64,000 bases of DNA, taken from NCBI RefSeq assembly GCF_042743185.1, contig NZ_JBHYMS010000001.1, positions 248,001 to 312,000 of the forward strand. Reading direction: 5' to 3'. How positions within the stretch are numbered: position 1 is the first letter of the stretch; each line of letters starts with the position of its first letter. The notes beneath the pieces are model-generated. The model saw nothing but the letters and a program-made list of their open reading frames with translations, was not told where the DNA came from and searched no databases. Shown here piece by piece: positions 7,665-16,638 of the stretch. Made by a program: the position numbers and the translations under genes. The stretch comes from Inquilinus sp042743185. Its GTDB lineage: Bacteria > Pseudomonadota > Alphaproteobacteria > DSM-16000 > Inquilinaceae.

Positions 7665-9335
7665 TCAGGCATCGATCACAACGGTTCCCCTGGCCTGGCC
7701 GATGCAGGCGAGGAAATAGCCGTCCGCGATCTCGGCATCGGACAGGACGACCTGGCCCTCCATGCTGACGGTGCCGCTCAGCTTCTTCATCCGGCAGGTG
7801 CCGCAGACGCCGGAGCGGCACGAGCTCTGGGCCGGGATCGCATGGCGGTCGGCGGCGTCGAGGATGGATTCGTCCGCACCGCAGTTGATCGTCCGGTCGC
7901 TGTTCAGGAAGACCAGCCTGACCTCGGCGGGAGCCACCGGGGCCGGCGCGGCCGCGGCGGTTGCTTTCGGCACCGGCGGAGCCTTCGGCGCCTGGGGCGC
8001 CGGCAGCGCGGGCGCGGAGGCCGGCGCACCGCCGAAGCTCTCCTCATGGTAGCGGGCCATGGGGAAGCCCCGCGCCTGCAGCAGCATCCTGATCGTCGCC
8101 ATGTAGCCGGCGGGACCGCAGACGAAGACCTCGCGCTCCAGCACGTCCGGCGCCAGCAGCCGCAGCAGCGCCTCGCTGAAATGGCCGGTCGGGCCGTTCC
8201 AGGACTGCCCCGGGGACACCCGCGAAGGCACGACCGCGAGGCGCAGGGCATCGCCGAGGCGCGAGCTGAGATGCTGCAGCTCCTGCGCGAAGATGACGTC
8301 GTCCGGCGTCCGGACGTTGTTGATCAGCACGATGTCGGCGGCGCAGCCGGTGTCGGCGAGCCAGCGGAGCATCGACATCGCCGGCGTGATGCCGCTGCCG
8401 CCGGCGATGAACAGCAGCTTCGCTGCAGGCCGGTCGACGCAGGTGAAATGGCCGTGCGGGCCGATCAGCTCGAGCTCGAACCCAGGCGCCATGGTGTCGT
8501 GCAGCCAGTTCGAGACCCAGCCCTTGGGCACGCGCTTGACCGTGATCGACAGGGTGTAGGGCCGCGACGGCGAGGACGAGATCGTGTAGCTGCGGCGCAG
8601 GGTCCGGCCGTCGACCGGCAGCTCCAGCGTGACGAACTGGCCCGGCTTGTAGCTGAACAGGCGGGGCGGGTCGGCGGCCAAAGTGAAGGTCCTGGTGTCC
8701 CGCGTCTCGTCGACGCAGGAGATGCACCGCACCCTGAGCCGGCCGCCCTGCCACACCGGCGCCTCACCGATCGCCGTCCGGGCCGCGGGCCAAGACTCCG
8801 TGCCCGCCGTCGGTTTCGGGGTCGGCTCCGGGTTCGGGTCGATGCCGGCCTTGTCCGGCGCGGCCGTCGCCGCGGCGGACATCGGAGGCGCCAGCAGCGT
8901 TTCGAGCTCCTGCCGGGCGCTGGCCCGCCCCTTCGACTCCCCGAGGGCGAATCTGACGCCCGGCCGTGACGGCCCCCGGCTGATGCGCTGCACCAGGTCG
9001 GCGAGCGATGCCTTCAGCGCGTTCGCGCGCTCGCTGCCGAACGCCCGGTCGAACCGGACCAGCTGGCCGGCGATCGCATCCCGGTCCGCCGCCAGCGTCC
9101 CGGCTTCGTAGTCGGCCCAGGTTGCCGTGTAGTTGAACCGCAGCGTCGTCAGCGCCTTGCACATGTCCTCGTTGTCGGTCCAGTGCAGGTCGTTCATCAG
9201 CGTCTGGAAACGCTGCACCTCCTGCGGCGTGATGTCCTTTTCGCTGTCGGAGACGTAGATGAAGACCAGGAACACGAGAACCGCCAGATCGACTCCCTGT
9301 GCTTCAGCCGTAATATTTTCGGTCAGCGTATCCAT
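7665..9335 (-). CDS. 2Fe-2S ferredoxin / FAD / NAD(P)H oxidoreductase with N-terminal TerB-like domain
   Basis: 556 residues. Residues about 15-125 are an acidic helical domain reminiscent of TerB-type domains (SDSEKDITPQEVQRFQTLM). An Ala/Pro linker leads to a ferredoxin-reductase unit: FAD-binding RRSYTISS, NAD-binding AGGSGITPAMSML and a C-terminal FVCGPAGYM strand. The end is a plant-type [2Fe-2S] domain with ligands Cys506, Cys511, Cys514 and Cys544 (CRSGVCGTC, then LACIG). This is the architecture of NADH reductases such as Hcr or of oxygenase reductase components, and it would pass electrons from NAD(P)H to a partner. The partner is likely the 4Fe-4S membrane protein encoded 45 bases upstream in the same operon. 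AGGGA precedes the ATG. The extra N-terminal domain is unusual for these reductases. Confidence 0.88.
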   Translation of the reverse strand: MDTLTENITAEAQGVDLAVLVFLVFIYVSDSEKDITPQEVQRFQTLMNDLHWTDNEDMCKALTTLRFNYTATWADYEAGTLAADRDAIAGQLVRFDRAFGSERANALKASLADLVQRISRGPSRPGVRFALGESKGRASARQELETLLAPPMSAAATAAPDKAGIDPNPEPTPKPTAGTESWPAARTAIGEAPVWQGGRLRVRCISCVDETRDTRTFTLAADPPRLFSYKPGQFVTLELPVDGRTLRRSYTISSSPSRPYTLSITVKRVPKGWVSNWLHDTMAPGFELELIGPHGHFTCVDRPAAKLLFIAGGSGITPAMSMLRWLADTGCAADIVLINNVRTPDDVIFAQELQHLSSRLGDALRLAVVPSRVSPGQSWNGPTGHFSEALLRLLAPDVLEREVFVCGPAGYMATIRMLLQARGFPMARYHEESFGGAPASAPALPAPQAPKAPPVPKATAAAAPAPVAPAEVRLVFLNSDRTINCGADESILDAADRHAIPAQSSCRSGVCGTCRMKKLSGTVSMEGQVVLSDAEIADGYFLACIGQARGTVVIDA

Positions 9336-9380
9336 GCGCGTGATTTCCCTGCCTTGGTTCGCGTGTTGTCCGGCTCGCGA

Positions 9381-12300
9381 TCAGCTGGCGTAGCGGAGGG
9401 ATGGGGCGAGATCCGCCGCCTCGGCGGCGGCCGGCGCAGGCCGGCTGGACTCTTCCGGAACCGTCGCAGCCGGGCCGGGCCGCGGGATGGTCATGACGAT
9501 CGCGAAGTCGCTGACGATCTCGAGCGCGCCATCGCCCGGATCGATCAGATCGCCGGCCTCGAAGCTGCGCGCGGACGTGCGGGCCGATCCGAACTGGAGG
9601 AAGCGCATCTCGCCCGACCCGGTGGCCGCCGGCAGCCCATCGCCGGCCCGGAAACGCCCGACCCGGCAGTCGCGGACAATGTCGGCGAGGGCGGAGAGGC
9701 CCAGCGGCCGCAGCGCCGGGCTGCGGGCCAGCGCCACCAGCCGCAGCGCCGGGTCGAAGGACCGCAGGCAGCGGCTTTCGGCGGCATCCTGCCAGTCGAT
9801 CCGGAGGGCGGGCCCGGCGCCCGGTCCGAAGGTCAGCAGGGCATTGCGATGAAGGACGGAGGATTCACCGTCGCAAGCAACGCCGTCGATGAGGATCCCG
9901 GCGCCGTCGAGCCGCAGGAGGCGGACTTCGCCATGGGCCGACGAAAGCGCCATGTGGTACGGCCACACCAGCGGGCTGGCGACGGTGATGTCGTTGCCGG
10001 GGCCGCGGCCAACGGTGATCACCGGCTGCGCATGCGTCGAGCGGCTCTGCGTGCCGTCGGGCAGCACGATCACGGCGTGGATCGCCGGCTCGGGCGTGCC
10101 GGCCTCCGCCGCCGCGGCGCCGCCCAGAATGTCCACCGTCTGCCGCAGCAGCCAGTGGCCGTCGGCCTGCCCGCTGTCTGCGAGCCGGCGCGCGGCGGCG
10201 CGCGCCAGGGCGTCGTCGACATAGCTGAACGCGGTCAGCGTCAGGGCGCGGACGACCGGCGCCTCGTGCTCCAGCAGCAGGTCCAGGCTGGCGGCGCGAT
10301 CGAGGCCGGCGGCGATGACCTCGCGGAACGACCGGCGCGGCAGCTCCGCCGGCCGCTCGCCGTCGGCGTCGGATGCCGCGGCCGTGCCCTGCAGGATGGC
10401 GGTGATCGGCTCGCCGAGCGCCTTCCCCCAGCGAACCTCCTCCTGCCCGGCGACCGGGCGGGACAGCGCGTCGATCGCGCCGTCGCCCGCCAGTGCGGCC
10501 AGATCCTGCGCATACCATCGGCCGAGCCTGCCGTCGAAGGCGTGCAGGCAGGACAGCGCGGCTTCGTGCAGCGCCCCCAGCCGGTCCGCGCCGGCCGCCA
10601 GCAGCAGCTCGTTCAGCGTGCGGGCGAAGCGATCGGGCAGGCTGGAACTCTGCAGGCAGAAATACGCCCCCTGCAGCTTCGCCAGGGCGTCCAGAATGGA
10701 TTCCATCTGCCGGGCCAGCATGCCGCCCGGCGCAGTCAACTCCGCCATGACGCCCCGGTGCTCGGCATCGGTGATCTGCAGGCTGGTGCGGAGGGTCCTG
10801 ATCGTCGATTGCATGCCCGGGTCGGTCCGGATCGTGTCGAGCGTCCGGCCGGATGCGACATGGGCGACGAGGTACCGGCCGATGATCTGGTGATAGTTGG
10901 CGACGCAGGCCATCCGCTCCTTGGTGGTGGTGCGGACGGTGTCGAGAACCGCCGCCTCGGAGATCTCCGGCTCCTCCAGCAGCCGCAGATGGTCCTCGTC
11001 GCTGATCTCCATCTGCTGCCGCACGTCGTGCAGCAGCTCGGCCGAGGACACGGCCCCGGTCTTGCCCGTGGTGATGGCGTCGTCCAGCAGGTTGCGGTAG
11101 GCCTCGAGCTTCTGGTCGTGCGGCAGATCCGGCAGCACCTTCGCCAGGACATAGATCTCGTCGGGCTTGAGGTCGGCGACCGATCGGCCATCCAGGTACC
11201 GGCTGAAGTCGATCTTCAGTTTTTTCAATTGATTGAGCAAATTTGACGAGATCTTCTCACGCTCATACCTGAACGCCGAGCGATTGAGCGCCTGCCACAG
11301 CCATATGGTGCTGAGCGAGACGATCAGGATGTCGACGAAATGGATCGCGGCCGGTGGCAGCATCAGCAGGCTGGGCCGGCCGCCATGCAGGTAGAAGATG
11401 TTGATCGACAGATAGGCGCTGACGCTCAGGCAGTGGTTGACGATCTCCGTCTCGGGGACGGTCTTGCCGGCGCGACTCCGCAGCCAGCGATAGGCCCGCT
11501 CCGCCCCGGCGCCCAGGGCCAGCGAGGCCAGGACCGCGGCCCCCATGACCAGCGGCACGGCGGCGAGCTTGGGGATCGGTATCGCCTGGCCGGCGAGATA
11601 CAGGCCTGGATCGAGGAGCCGGCCGAGCGCCCCGGACTCATGGCTCCAGACGCCGGAGAGGTAGTAGTCCCAGCTTCCGGCATAGAGATAGAAGTACCAG
11701 TAGAAGCCGATGATCAGCCCGTTGAACATGTAGTAGATGCGGCGCCGGGCCGGATCGAGGATCGAGTTCCAGTAGGATTGTTCGAGATCGATGTCGCCGC
11801 AGTTGGCGGTGCAGCCGACGCAGGCACCGCGGTCGCCGTCGGGCGAGCCGCTGCGGCACATCGACTGCGGCACGGCCGGGCGCAGCAGGTGGGGCGCGCT
11901 CTCCAGCAGGCCGCGCGGCTCGGTGTAGATCTTCTGGACGATGTTCGCCGGGCAGAAATAGTTGCACCAGGACTTGCCGCCCCAGAGGAAGCCGACGAGG
12001 AACGCCGCGGCCAGCACCAGGATCAGCGCCGCCGCCAGTGCGGTGCGATCGCTGTTGATGAACAGGATCCGCGCGTTCAGGCCGGCGAACAGGATGCCGA
12101 ACTGGACGTACCAGGCGTTGCGTTCGAGCCAGCCGCCGCGGGGGATCAGGGCCAGTGTGCGCTCGAGCCTGCCGGTCCGGCGACGCACCACCGTGCGCTG
12201 CCGCTGCCAGCCCAGATAACGCGGCAGCTGGGACATCAGCGACAGCGGGCAGATGCGGCGCCAGGCCTCGTGACCGAACACCATCAGGAACAGCGGAATG

Positions 12301-12512
12301 ACCGGCACGACCATGGTCCAGAACACCCGGGCCCCGATCTGATAGGGCCCGCTTTCCAGCATGCGGTCCTGGACCGCGACCGCGCCGCCGGCCTGGCTGG
12401 TCCAGCCCGTCGAGACCGGGTCCCAGAACAGGGAGGCGATGAGCCCGGCCCATCCGGTCAGCAGCACGCCCCGTACGACGAGCATCTTGCGTTCGGCGGT
12501 CCGAGCGAGCAT
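9381..12512 (-). CDS. polytopic 4Fe-4S membrane protein with helical, FHA-like and cNMP-like domains
   Basis: 1043 residues. The N-terminal 410 residues hold several membrane segments and a NapH/NosR-like iron-sulfur unit: Cys88 (RICPLSL), Cys183/Cys187 (CNYFCP), Cys219 and Cys231/Cys234/Cys238 (CVGCTANC). Residues about 420-780 are a soluble, mostly helical region with HEAT-like pieces near its end. Residues 813-907 match an FHA fold (VGRGPGNDI with Arg836), but the usual SxxH reads WPYH, so phosphothreonine binding is uncertain. Residues 920-1000 resemble a degenerate cyclic-nucleotide-binding domain. This domain combination is unfamiliar to me. It is the first gene of a minus-strand pair with the reductase, and GGAGG precedes its ATG. 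It looks like a membrane redox hub that is read or regulated through its C-terminus; function unknown. Confidence 0.82.
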   Translation of the reverse strand: MLARTAERKMLVVRGVLLTGWAGLIASLFWDPVSTGWTSQAGGAVAVQDRMLESGPYQIGARVFWTMVVPVIPLFLMVFGHEAWRRICPLSLMSQLPRYLGWQRQRTVVRRRTGRLERTLALIPRGGWLERNAWYVQFGILFAGLNARILFINSDRTALAAALILVLAAAFLVGFLWGGKSWCNYFCPANIVQKIYTEPRGLLESAPHLLRPAVPQSMCRSGSPDGDRGACVGCTANCGDIDLEQSYWNSILDPARRRIYYMFNGLIIGFYWYFYLYAGSWDYYLSGVWSHESGALGRLLDPGLYLAGQAIPIPKLAAVPLVMGAAVLASLALGAGAERAYRWLRSRAGKTVPETEIVNHCLSVSAYLSINIFYLHGGRPSLLMLPPAAIHFVDILIVSLSTIWLWQALNRSAFRYEREKISSNLLNQLKKLKIDFSRYLDGRSVADLKPDEIYVLAKVLPDLPHDQKLEAYRNLLDDAITTGKTGAVSSAELLHDVRQQMEISDEDHLRLLEEPEISEAAVLDTVRTTTKERMACVANYHQIIGRYLVAHVASGRTLDTIRTDPGMQSTIRTLRTSLQITDAEHRGVMAELTAPGGMLARQMESILDALAKLQGAYFCLQSSSLPDRFARTLNELLLAAGADRLGALHEAALSCLHAFDGRLGRWYAQDLAALAGDGAIDALSRPVAGQEEVRWGKALGEPITAILQGTAAASDADGERPAELPRRSFREVIAAGLDRAASLDLLLEHEAPVVRALTLTAFSYVDDALARAAARRLADSGQADGHWLLRQTVDILGGAAAAEAGTPEPAIHAVIVLPDGTQSRSTHAQPVITVGRGPGNDITVASPLVWPYHMALSSAHGEVRLLRLDGAGILIDGVACDGESSVLHRNALLTFGPGAGPALRIDWQDAAESRCLRSFDPALRLVALARSPALRPLGLSALADIVRDCRVGRFRAGDGLPAATGSGEMRFLQFGSARTSARSFEAGDLIDPGDGALEIVSDFAIVMTIPRPGPAATVPEESSRPAPAAAEAADLAPSLRYAS

Positions 12513-12783
12513 GTCAGGCCTCCACTGCAGTTGCGGCTGGGCAACGGCCGGCCGAAACGCTCAAGTCCCGGCCGGTGGTGCGCGACGCTCGGGAGTGGTG
12601 TCAGCACTCTGGTCCCGGAGGCCCGCGGGTCCTGACGGTACCGCAACAGCGGAGGCTCTCCGCTCATCGCCGCGATAATACGGCCATAACGAGATCGCAT
12701 GATGCGGAGATCTTCTTCCGGCAGACAATAATTCTCGTCACGCCCCCATGTCGTGGCCACGAATTCGTCTGGGCAGGCAGAAG
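12513..12783. promoter_or_regulatory. divergent intergenic region between redox operon and peroxidase
   Basis: 271 bases between two divergently transcribed genes, so promoters for both must lie here. The half next to the peroxidase is locally less GC-rich (around 12670-12745, with GATAATACGG and GACAATAATT). I found no convincing paired -35/-10, FNR box or other recognisable operator. Confidence 0.4.
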
Positions 12784-13830
12784 ATGAAGCGCGATCTCGA
12801 CCCTCAACGCCGGCGCGTGACAGGACAGGCCCCGGCCGTCGGACGGCAGCTCCTGATCGCCGCCGTGCCCGCCCTGGCCCTGGCGTTTCTGGGTCCCGCC
12901 CTGGTCGTGGCGCAGACGCCGGAGCCGATCGCGCCGATCCCGTTCCAGCTGGAGCTGGATCAGCGCAAGATCGATCTGGGCGAGGCGCTGTTCCACGACG
13001 TCCGGCTGTCCAGGAAAAACGAGAACGCCTGCTCGTCCTGCCACGACCTCGACAATGGCGGCGACGACGGGCTGGCCAAGTCGCGCGGGCTCGGCGGCAA
13101 GGCCGGGAGGCGGAACACGCTGACGATCTTCAACTCGACGCTGAACTTCCGCCTGATGTGGGACGGCCGCTTCGCGTCGTCGGAACAGCAGGTCGAGGCT
13201 GCGATCCACGACCCGACCGTGATGGGCGAAACCTGGCCGGCCATCATCGACAAGCTGTCGCGGGACCAGGCGCTGAGCCAGGCCTTCGCCGGCCTCTATC
13301 CGGAAGGGTTGCAGCCCCAGACCATCACCGACGCGATCGTCGTCTACGAACGGTCCCTGACCACGCCGAACGCGCGGTTCGACAAGTTCCTGCGCGGCGA
13401 CGCGGCGGCCCTCGGCCCCGACGAGCTCGAGGGCTACAGCCTGTTCAAGACCTATGGCTGCGCCTCCTGCCACCAGGGGGTGAATGTCGGCGGAAACATG
13501 TTCCAGGTGTTCGGGGTGCTGGGGACGCCCGGGGACTACTTCCGGTCGCACGGCGCCGCCGCCGATCCCGATTTCGGCCTCTACAACACCACCAGGGTCG
13601 AGGAGGACAAGTTCGTCTTCCGGGTCCCCAGCCTGCGCAACGTCGCGCTGACGGCGCCCTACTTCAACGACGGCTCGGCCGCGACGCTGACCGAAGCCGT
13701 CGACGCCATGGCGAAGTACCAGCTCGGGCGCCAGATCTCATCCCGCGACAACGCGCTGATCGTGGCGTTCCTGCGAACCCTGACCGGCGAATACAAGGGG
13801 CGCCCCCTCGACGCCCGCCCTTCGCAGTGA
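12784..13830 (+). CDS. MauG/CCP-type di-heme cytochrome c peroxidase
   Basis: 348 residues from the ATG at 12784; an ATG at 12748 would add 12 residues. A signal sequence (LLIAAVPALALAFLGPALVVAQ) sends it to the periplasm. Two c-type heme motifs are visible, CSSCH (Cys83-His87) and CASCH (Cys226-His230), with the family landmarks LGEALFHDVRLS, LNFRLMWDGR and VPSLRNVALTAPYFNDGS. Members reduce hydrogen peroxide or, like MauG, oxidise a protein partner using two hemes. Its length fits bacterial CCP. It is transcribed away from the FHA/4Fe-4S operon and 50 bases ahead of a sensor kinase gene, so it is probably a target or partner of that local signalling system. Confidence 0.9.
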   Translation: MKRDLDPQRRRVTGQAPAVGRQLLIAAVPALALAFLGPALVVAQTPEPIAPIPFQLELDQRKIDLGEALFHDVRLSRKNENACSSCHDLDNGGDDGLAKSRGLGGKAGRRNTLTIFNSTLNFRLMWDGRFASSEQQVEAAIHDPTVMGETWPAIIDKLSRDQALSQAFAGLYPEGLQPQTITDAIVVYERSLTTPNARFDKFLRGDAAALGPDELEGYSLFKTYGCASCHQGVNVGGNMFQVFGVLGTPGDYFRSHGAAADPDFGLYNTTRVEEDKFVFRVPSLRNVALTAPYFNDGSAATLTEAVDAMAKYQLGRQISSRDNALIVAFLRTLTGEYKGRPLDARPSQ

Positions 13831-13880
13831 ATTGGCCCACCGCAATTGAAGAGCCACCGGCCGGTGACGGAGATCACGTC

Positions 13881-15584
13881 ATGATCATCAGATCCAGGAT
13901 CGTCTGCAGTGTCTTCATCGCCGTTCTTCTCGCAGTATTGGCGACCCTTCTGGCGATGCTGCGCACGCCGGACACCCGGCCGTCGGAGCTGCTGGCCAGC
14001 CTCGCCGAGATGAAGCAGATCGACGCCCTCTGGAGCGCCGACGTCCTGAGCCTGGAGCTGGGCCTGAACCCCAACTACGACTCCGTGGCCGCACCTGTCG
14101 GCAAGCTGGCCGAGCGGTATCGGACGATCGAAAGGCTGGCCGCGGGCGACCCGCTGCCGGACCAGGGCCTGTCGTCGTCGCTCGCCGCATACCGCTCGGC
14201 GATGGACGACAAGATCCGCATCGTCGAGCGGATCAAGGCGCAGTATTCGATCATCAGCAACTCATCGCGCCTGTTGCCGATCGCCGCGGCGGACCTGTTC
14301 GCCGAGCTCGCGGGCAGCGCGGACAGGCCTTCGCCCAACCCGCCGATCGCCGACCTGCTGACCCGTATCGTCATCGACGTGGCCAGCTACATCGTCACCC
14401 CCAACGAACAGCTTCGGCAGGTCATCGACGGTCAGATGACGGCCCTGCGCGAGGCCGCCGGCCGGACCTCGCCCGAGGCCGCGGCCAAGGCGGAGACGCT
14501 GCTGGCCCATATGGCGGTCATCCTCCGCCAGAAGCAGCTCGGCACCAAGCTGATCGTCGACCTCACGGCCGTGCCGACCGCCCAGGCGATCGACCGCCTG
14601 CAACGCGACGCCCTGGTGCTGGAGGCCGACCAGAACCGGTACCGGTCGCTGCTGCGCGACCTGGTGCTGGTGTGCTCCTTCCTGCTGGTCGCCGCGACCG
14701 CCTGGGCCGGCTACCTGCTGCGCCGCCACCACCGGCAGCTCAACCGGGACAAATCGGCGCTGCTGCAGGCCAATGAGGACGCACAGTCGCAGCTGATCCA
14801 GTCGTCGAAGCTGTCCGCCATGGGCCAGATGGTGGCGGGCATCACACACGAGATCAACACGCCGCTGGCCTATGTGAAGGCGGTGTTCTGCCTGATCCGG
14901 GACCAGATGGCGGAGGTGAACCCGGGCAGCACATCGACGCCCGGTGCGCGCACGGATGCGGAAGACGGGCAGCCCGACGACCGGATCGGCGAGCTCAACA
15001 TGCTGATCGACGAGGGGCTGCACGGCCTCGAGGAGATCACCAACCTGATCATCACGATGAAGAACTTCTCGCGCCTCGACAAAGGCCGCCTCGAATACGT
15101 CGACATCGAAGAGGCCCTGGACAGCGCCGCGCTGATCGCCCGGTCCGAGGTCAAGTACATCGCGGACACGGTCAAGGACTATGGCAAGATCCCCAAGATC
15201 CATGCGTCGGCGACGCAGCTGAAGCAGGTGTTCCTGAACCTGATCAACAACGCCGCCCACGCCATGGCCGACCAGTCCCGGCGCGGCAAGCTGACCCTGC
15301 GCACGCGGGCGGAATCCGAGGACTCGATCCGGATCGAGATCGAGGACAGCGGAACCGGCATCCCGGCGGACGTGCTGCCCAGGATCTTCGATCCGTTCTT
15401 CACCACCAAGGACGTCGGCAAGGGAACCGGCATGGGGCTGTCGATCTGCTACCGCATCATCCAGACCCATGGCGGCACCATCTCCGCCAGGTCCCGGCCC
15501 GGCGTCGGGACCACCTTCACCATCATCCTGCCGCATCGCGCCAAGGCCGATGCCGAGCATCGGCTCGAGCAGGTCGCCGCATAA
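13881..15584 (+). CDS. membrane sensor histidine kinase with DAHL-like periplasmic domain
   Basis: 567 residues. A membrane segment at about 8-27 and another near 262-282 bracket a helical periplasmic sensor of the kind annotated as DAHL (LWSADVLSLELGLNPNYD, long helices). The cytoplasmic part has a short coiled coil, an H-box with phospho-acceptor His323 (AGITHEINTPLAY) and an HATPase domain with an N-box (NLINNAAHAM), EDSGTGIP, FFTTKDVGKGTGMGLSI and GTTFTIILP. It would sense an unknown periplasmic cue and phosphorylate the response regulator encoded 50 bases downstream. An in-frame open stretch continues far upstream, but this Met is where the membrane anchor begins and is the only sensible start. 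Confidence 0.9.
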   Translation: MIIRSRIVCSVFIAVLLAVLATLLAMLRTPDTRPSELLASLAEMKQIDALWSADVLSLELGLNPNYDSVAAPVGKLAERYRTIERLAAGDPLPDQGLSSSLAAYRSAMDDKIRIVERIKAQYSIISNSSRLLPIAAADLFAELAGSADRPSPNPPIADLLTRIVIDVASYIVTPNEQLRQVIDGQMTALREAAGRTSPEAAAKAETLLAHMAVILRQKQLGTKLIVDLTAVPTAQAIDRLQRDALVLEADQNRYRSLLRDLVLVCSFLLVAATAWAGYLLRRHHRQLNRDKSALLQANEDAQSQLIQSSKLSAMGQMVAGITHEINTPLAYVKAVFCLIRDQMAEVNPGSTSTPGARTDAEDGQPDDRIGELNMLIDEGLHGLEEITNLIITMKNFSRLDKGRLEYVDIEEALDSAALIARSEVKYIADTVKDYGKIPKIHASATQLKQVFLNLINNAAHAMADQSRRGKLTLRTRAESEDSIRIEIEDSGTGIPADVLPRIFDPFFTTKDVGKGTGMGLSICYRIIQTHGGTISARSRPGVGTTFTIILPHRAKADAEHRLEQVAA

Positions 15585-15634
15585 GACGGTTCCGCCCCCC
15601 TCCCATGACGCTTCGAGGTACGAAGGAGAGCGAG

Positions 15635-16555
15635 ATGACTGACAGGCCCAGCCTGCTCTTCGTGGACGACGAAGAGCGCATCGTGAAGCTGCTCAAGGTG
15701 ATGTTCCGGTCCAGCTACGACGTCTACACCGCGACCAGCGGGCGGGAGGCCCTGGCGATCCTGGAGGCCCACCGGATCGACGTGATCGTCTCCGACCAGC
15801 GGATGCCGGAGATGGTCGGGATCGAGCTGCTGTCGCAGGTCTGCAGGCGGTGGCCCAACACGGTGCGGATCCTGCTGACCGGCTACAGCGACCTGGTCGC
15901 CATCATCGGCGCGGTCAATGAAGGCGAGGTGTTCCGCTTCCTCAACAAGCCCTGGAACCAGGACGAGCTGCGCCAGGTCATCGCCGAGGCGGTCGAGATC
16001 GCGCGCGCCGCCCCGACCGCGGCCGAGGAGGTGGAGGCGGTGCTGACGCCGCCGCTGGGCGTCGCCACCAAGCTGCTGGCGATCGACGGCGTGGCGGCCG
16101 ACCGCCAGGAAATGCTCGAGATGTTCACCCGCGACTACAGCATCCTGACCGCCTCCACCATGGAGGAGGCGCTGGAGATCCTGGAGCAGGAGGAGATCGG
16201 CGTCATCGTCACCAACAGCGAGGTCGACGGCGTCGACGTCACAGACATGCTGACGCGGATCGCCAAGATCGACCCCTCGATCACCGTGGTGGCGACGACC
16301 TCCTCTCCCGATGCCGACACCATCGTCAAGCTGATCAACCAGGGGCAGATCTACCGCTTCGCCATCAAGCCCCTCAGCCCGAATGTCTTCCGCCTCGCGG
16401 TCAGCGCCGCCATCCGCGAGCATCGCCGGCGCCTGGTCGATCCGAGATTCGCCCGGCAGCCGGTGCCGAGGCAGGTCGAGGCCGCGGCAGCGGAGGGCGG
16501 CGGCCTGCTCGACAACATCGTCCGCAGCCTCGGCCGCTTCACCAAGGTCAGCTAG
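15635..16555 (+). CDS. response regulator with one canonical and one degenerate receiver domain
   Basis: 306 residues. REC1 (about 5-125) has the acidic pair DDEE, phospho-acceptor Asp54 (IVSDQRMP), the LLTGYSD switch Thr and Lys105 in NKPW, the style of receivers linked to RpfG-like regulators. REC2 (about 145-265) keeps the fold (IKPLSPNVFRLAV), but the aligned acceptor is Asn194 (IVTNSEVD), so it is probably a pseudo-receiver. No DNA-binding or enzymatic output domain is present, so it likely acts by protein contact. AAGGAGAG 5 bases before the ATG at 15635 fixes the start over an ATG 30 bases upstream. It forms an operon with the preceding histidine kinase. Confidence 0.9.
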   Translation: MTDRPSLLFVDDEERIVKLLKVMFRSSYDVYTATSGREALAILEAHRIDVIVSDQRMPEMVGIELLSQVCRRWPNTVRILLTGYSDLVAIIGAVNEGEVFRFLNKPWNQDELRQVIAEAVEIARAAPTAAEEVEAVLTPPLGVATKLLAIDGVAADRQEMLEMFTRDYSILTASTMEEALEILEQEEIGVIVTNSEVDGVDVTDMLTRIAKIDPSITVVATTSSPDADTIVKLINQGQIYRFAIKPLSPNVFRLAVSAAIREHRRRLVDPRFARQPVPRQVEAAAAEGGGLLDNIVRSLGRFTKVS

Positions 16556-16638
16556 GGGCTCATTCCGGCCGGCCTTCAGGGTCGGCGTCGACGTGCCAAT
16601 GCCGGCCTCCGGCGTCCCGCAAAAAGACGACGCTCCCG

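Noticed and set aside
16556..16638. Terminator hairpin between the response regulator and the sorbosone dehydrogenase-like gene
   Set aside because: Only small, imperfect GC-rich inverted repeats are visible; no convincing stem.
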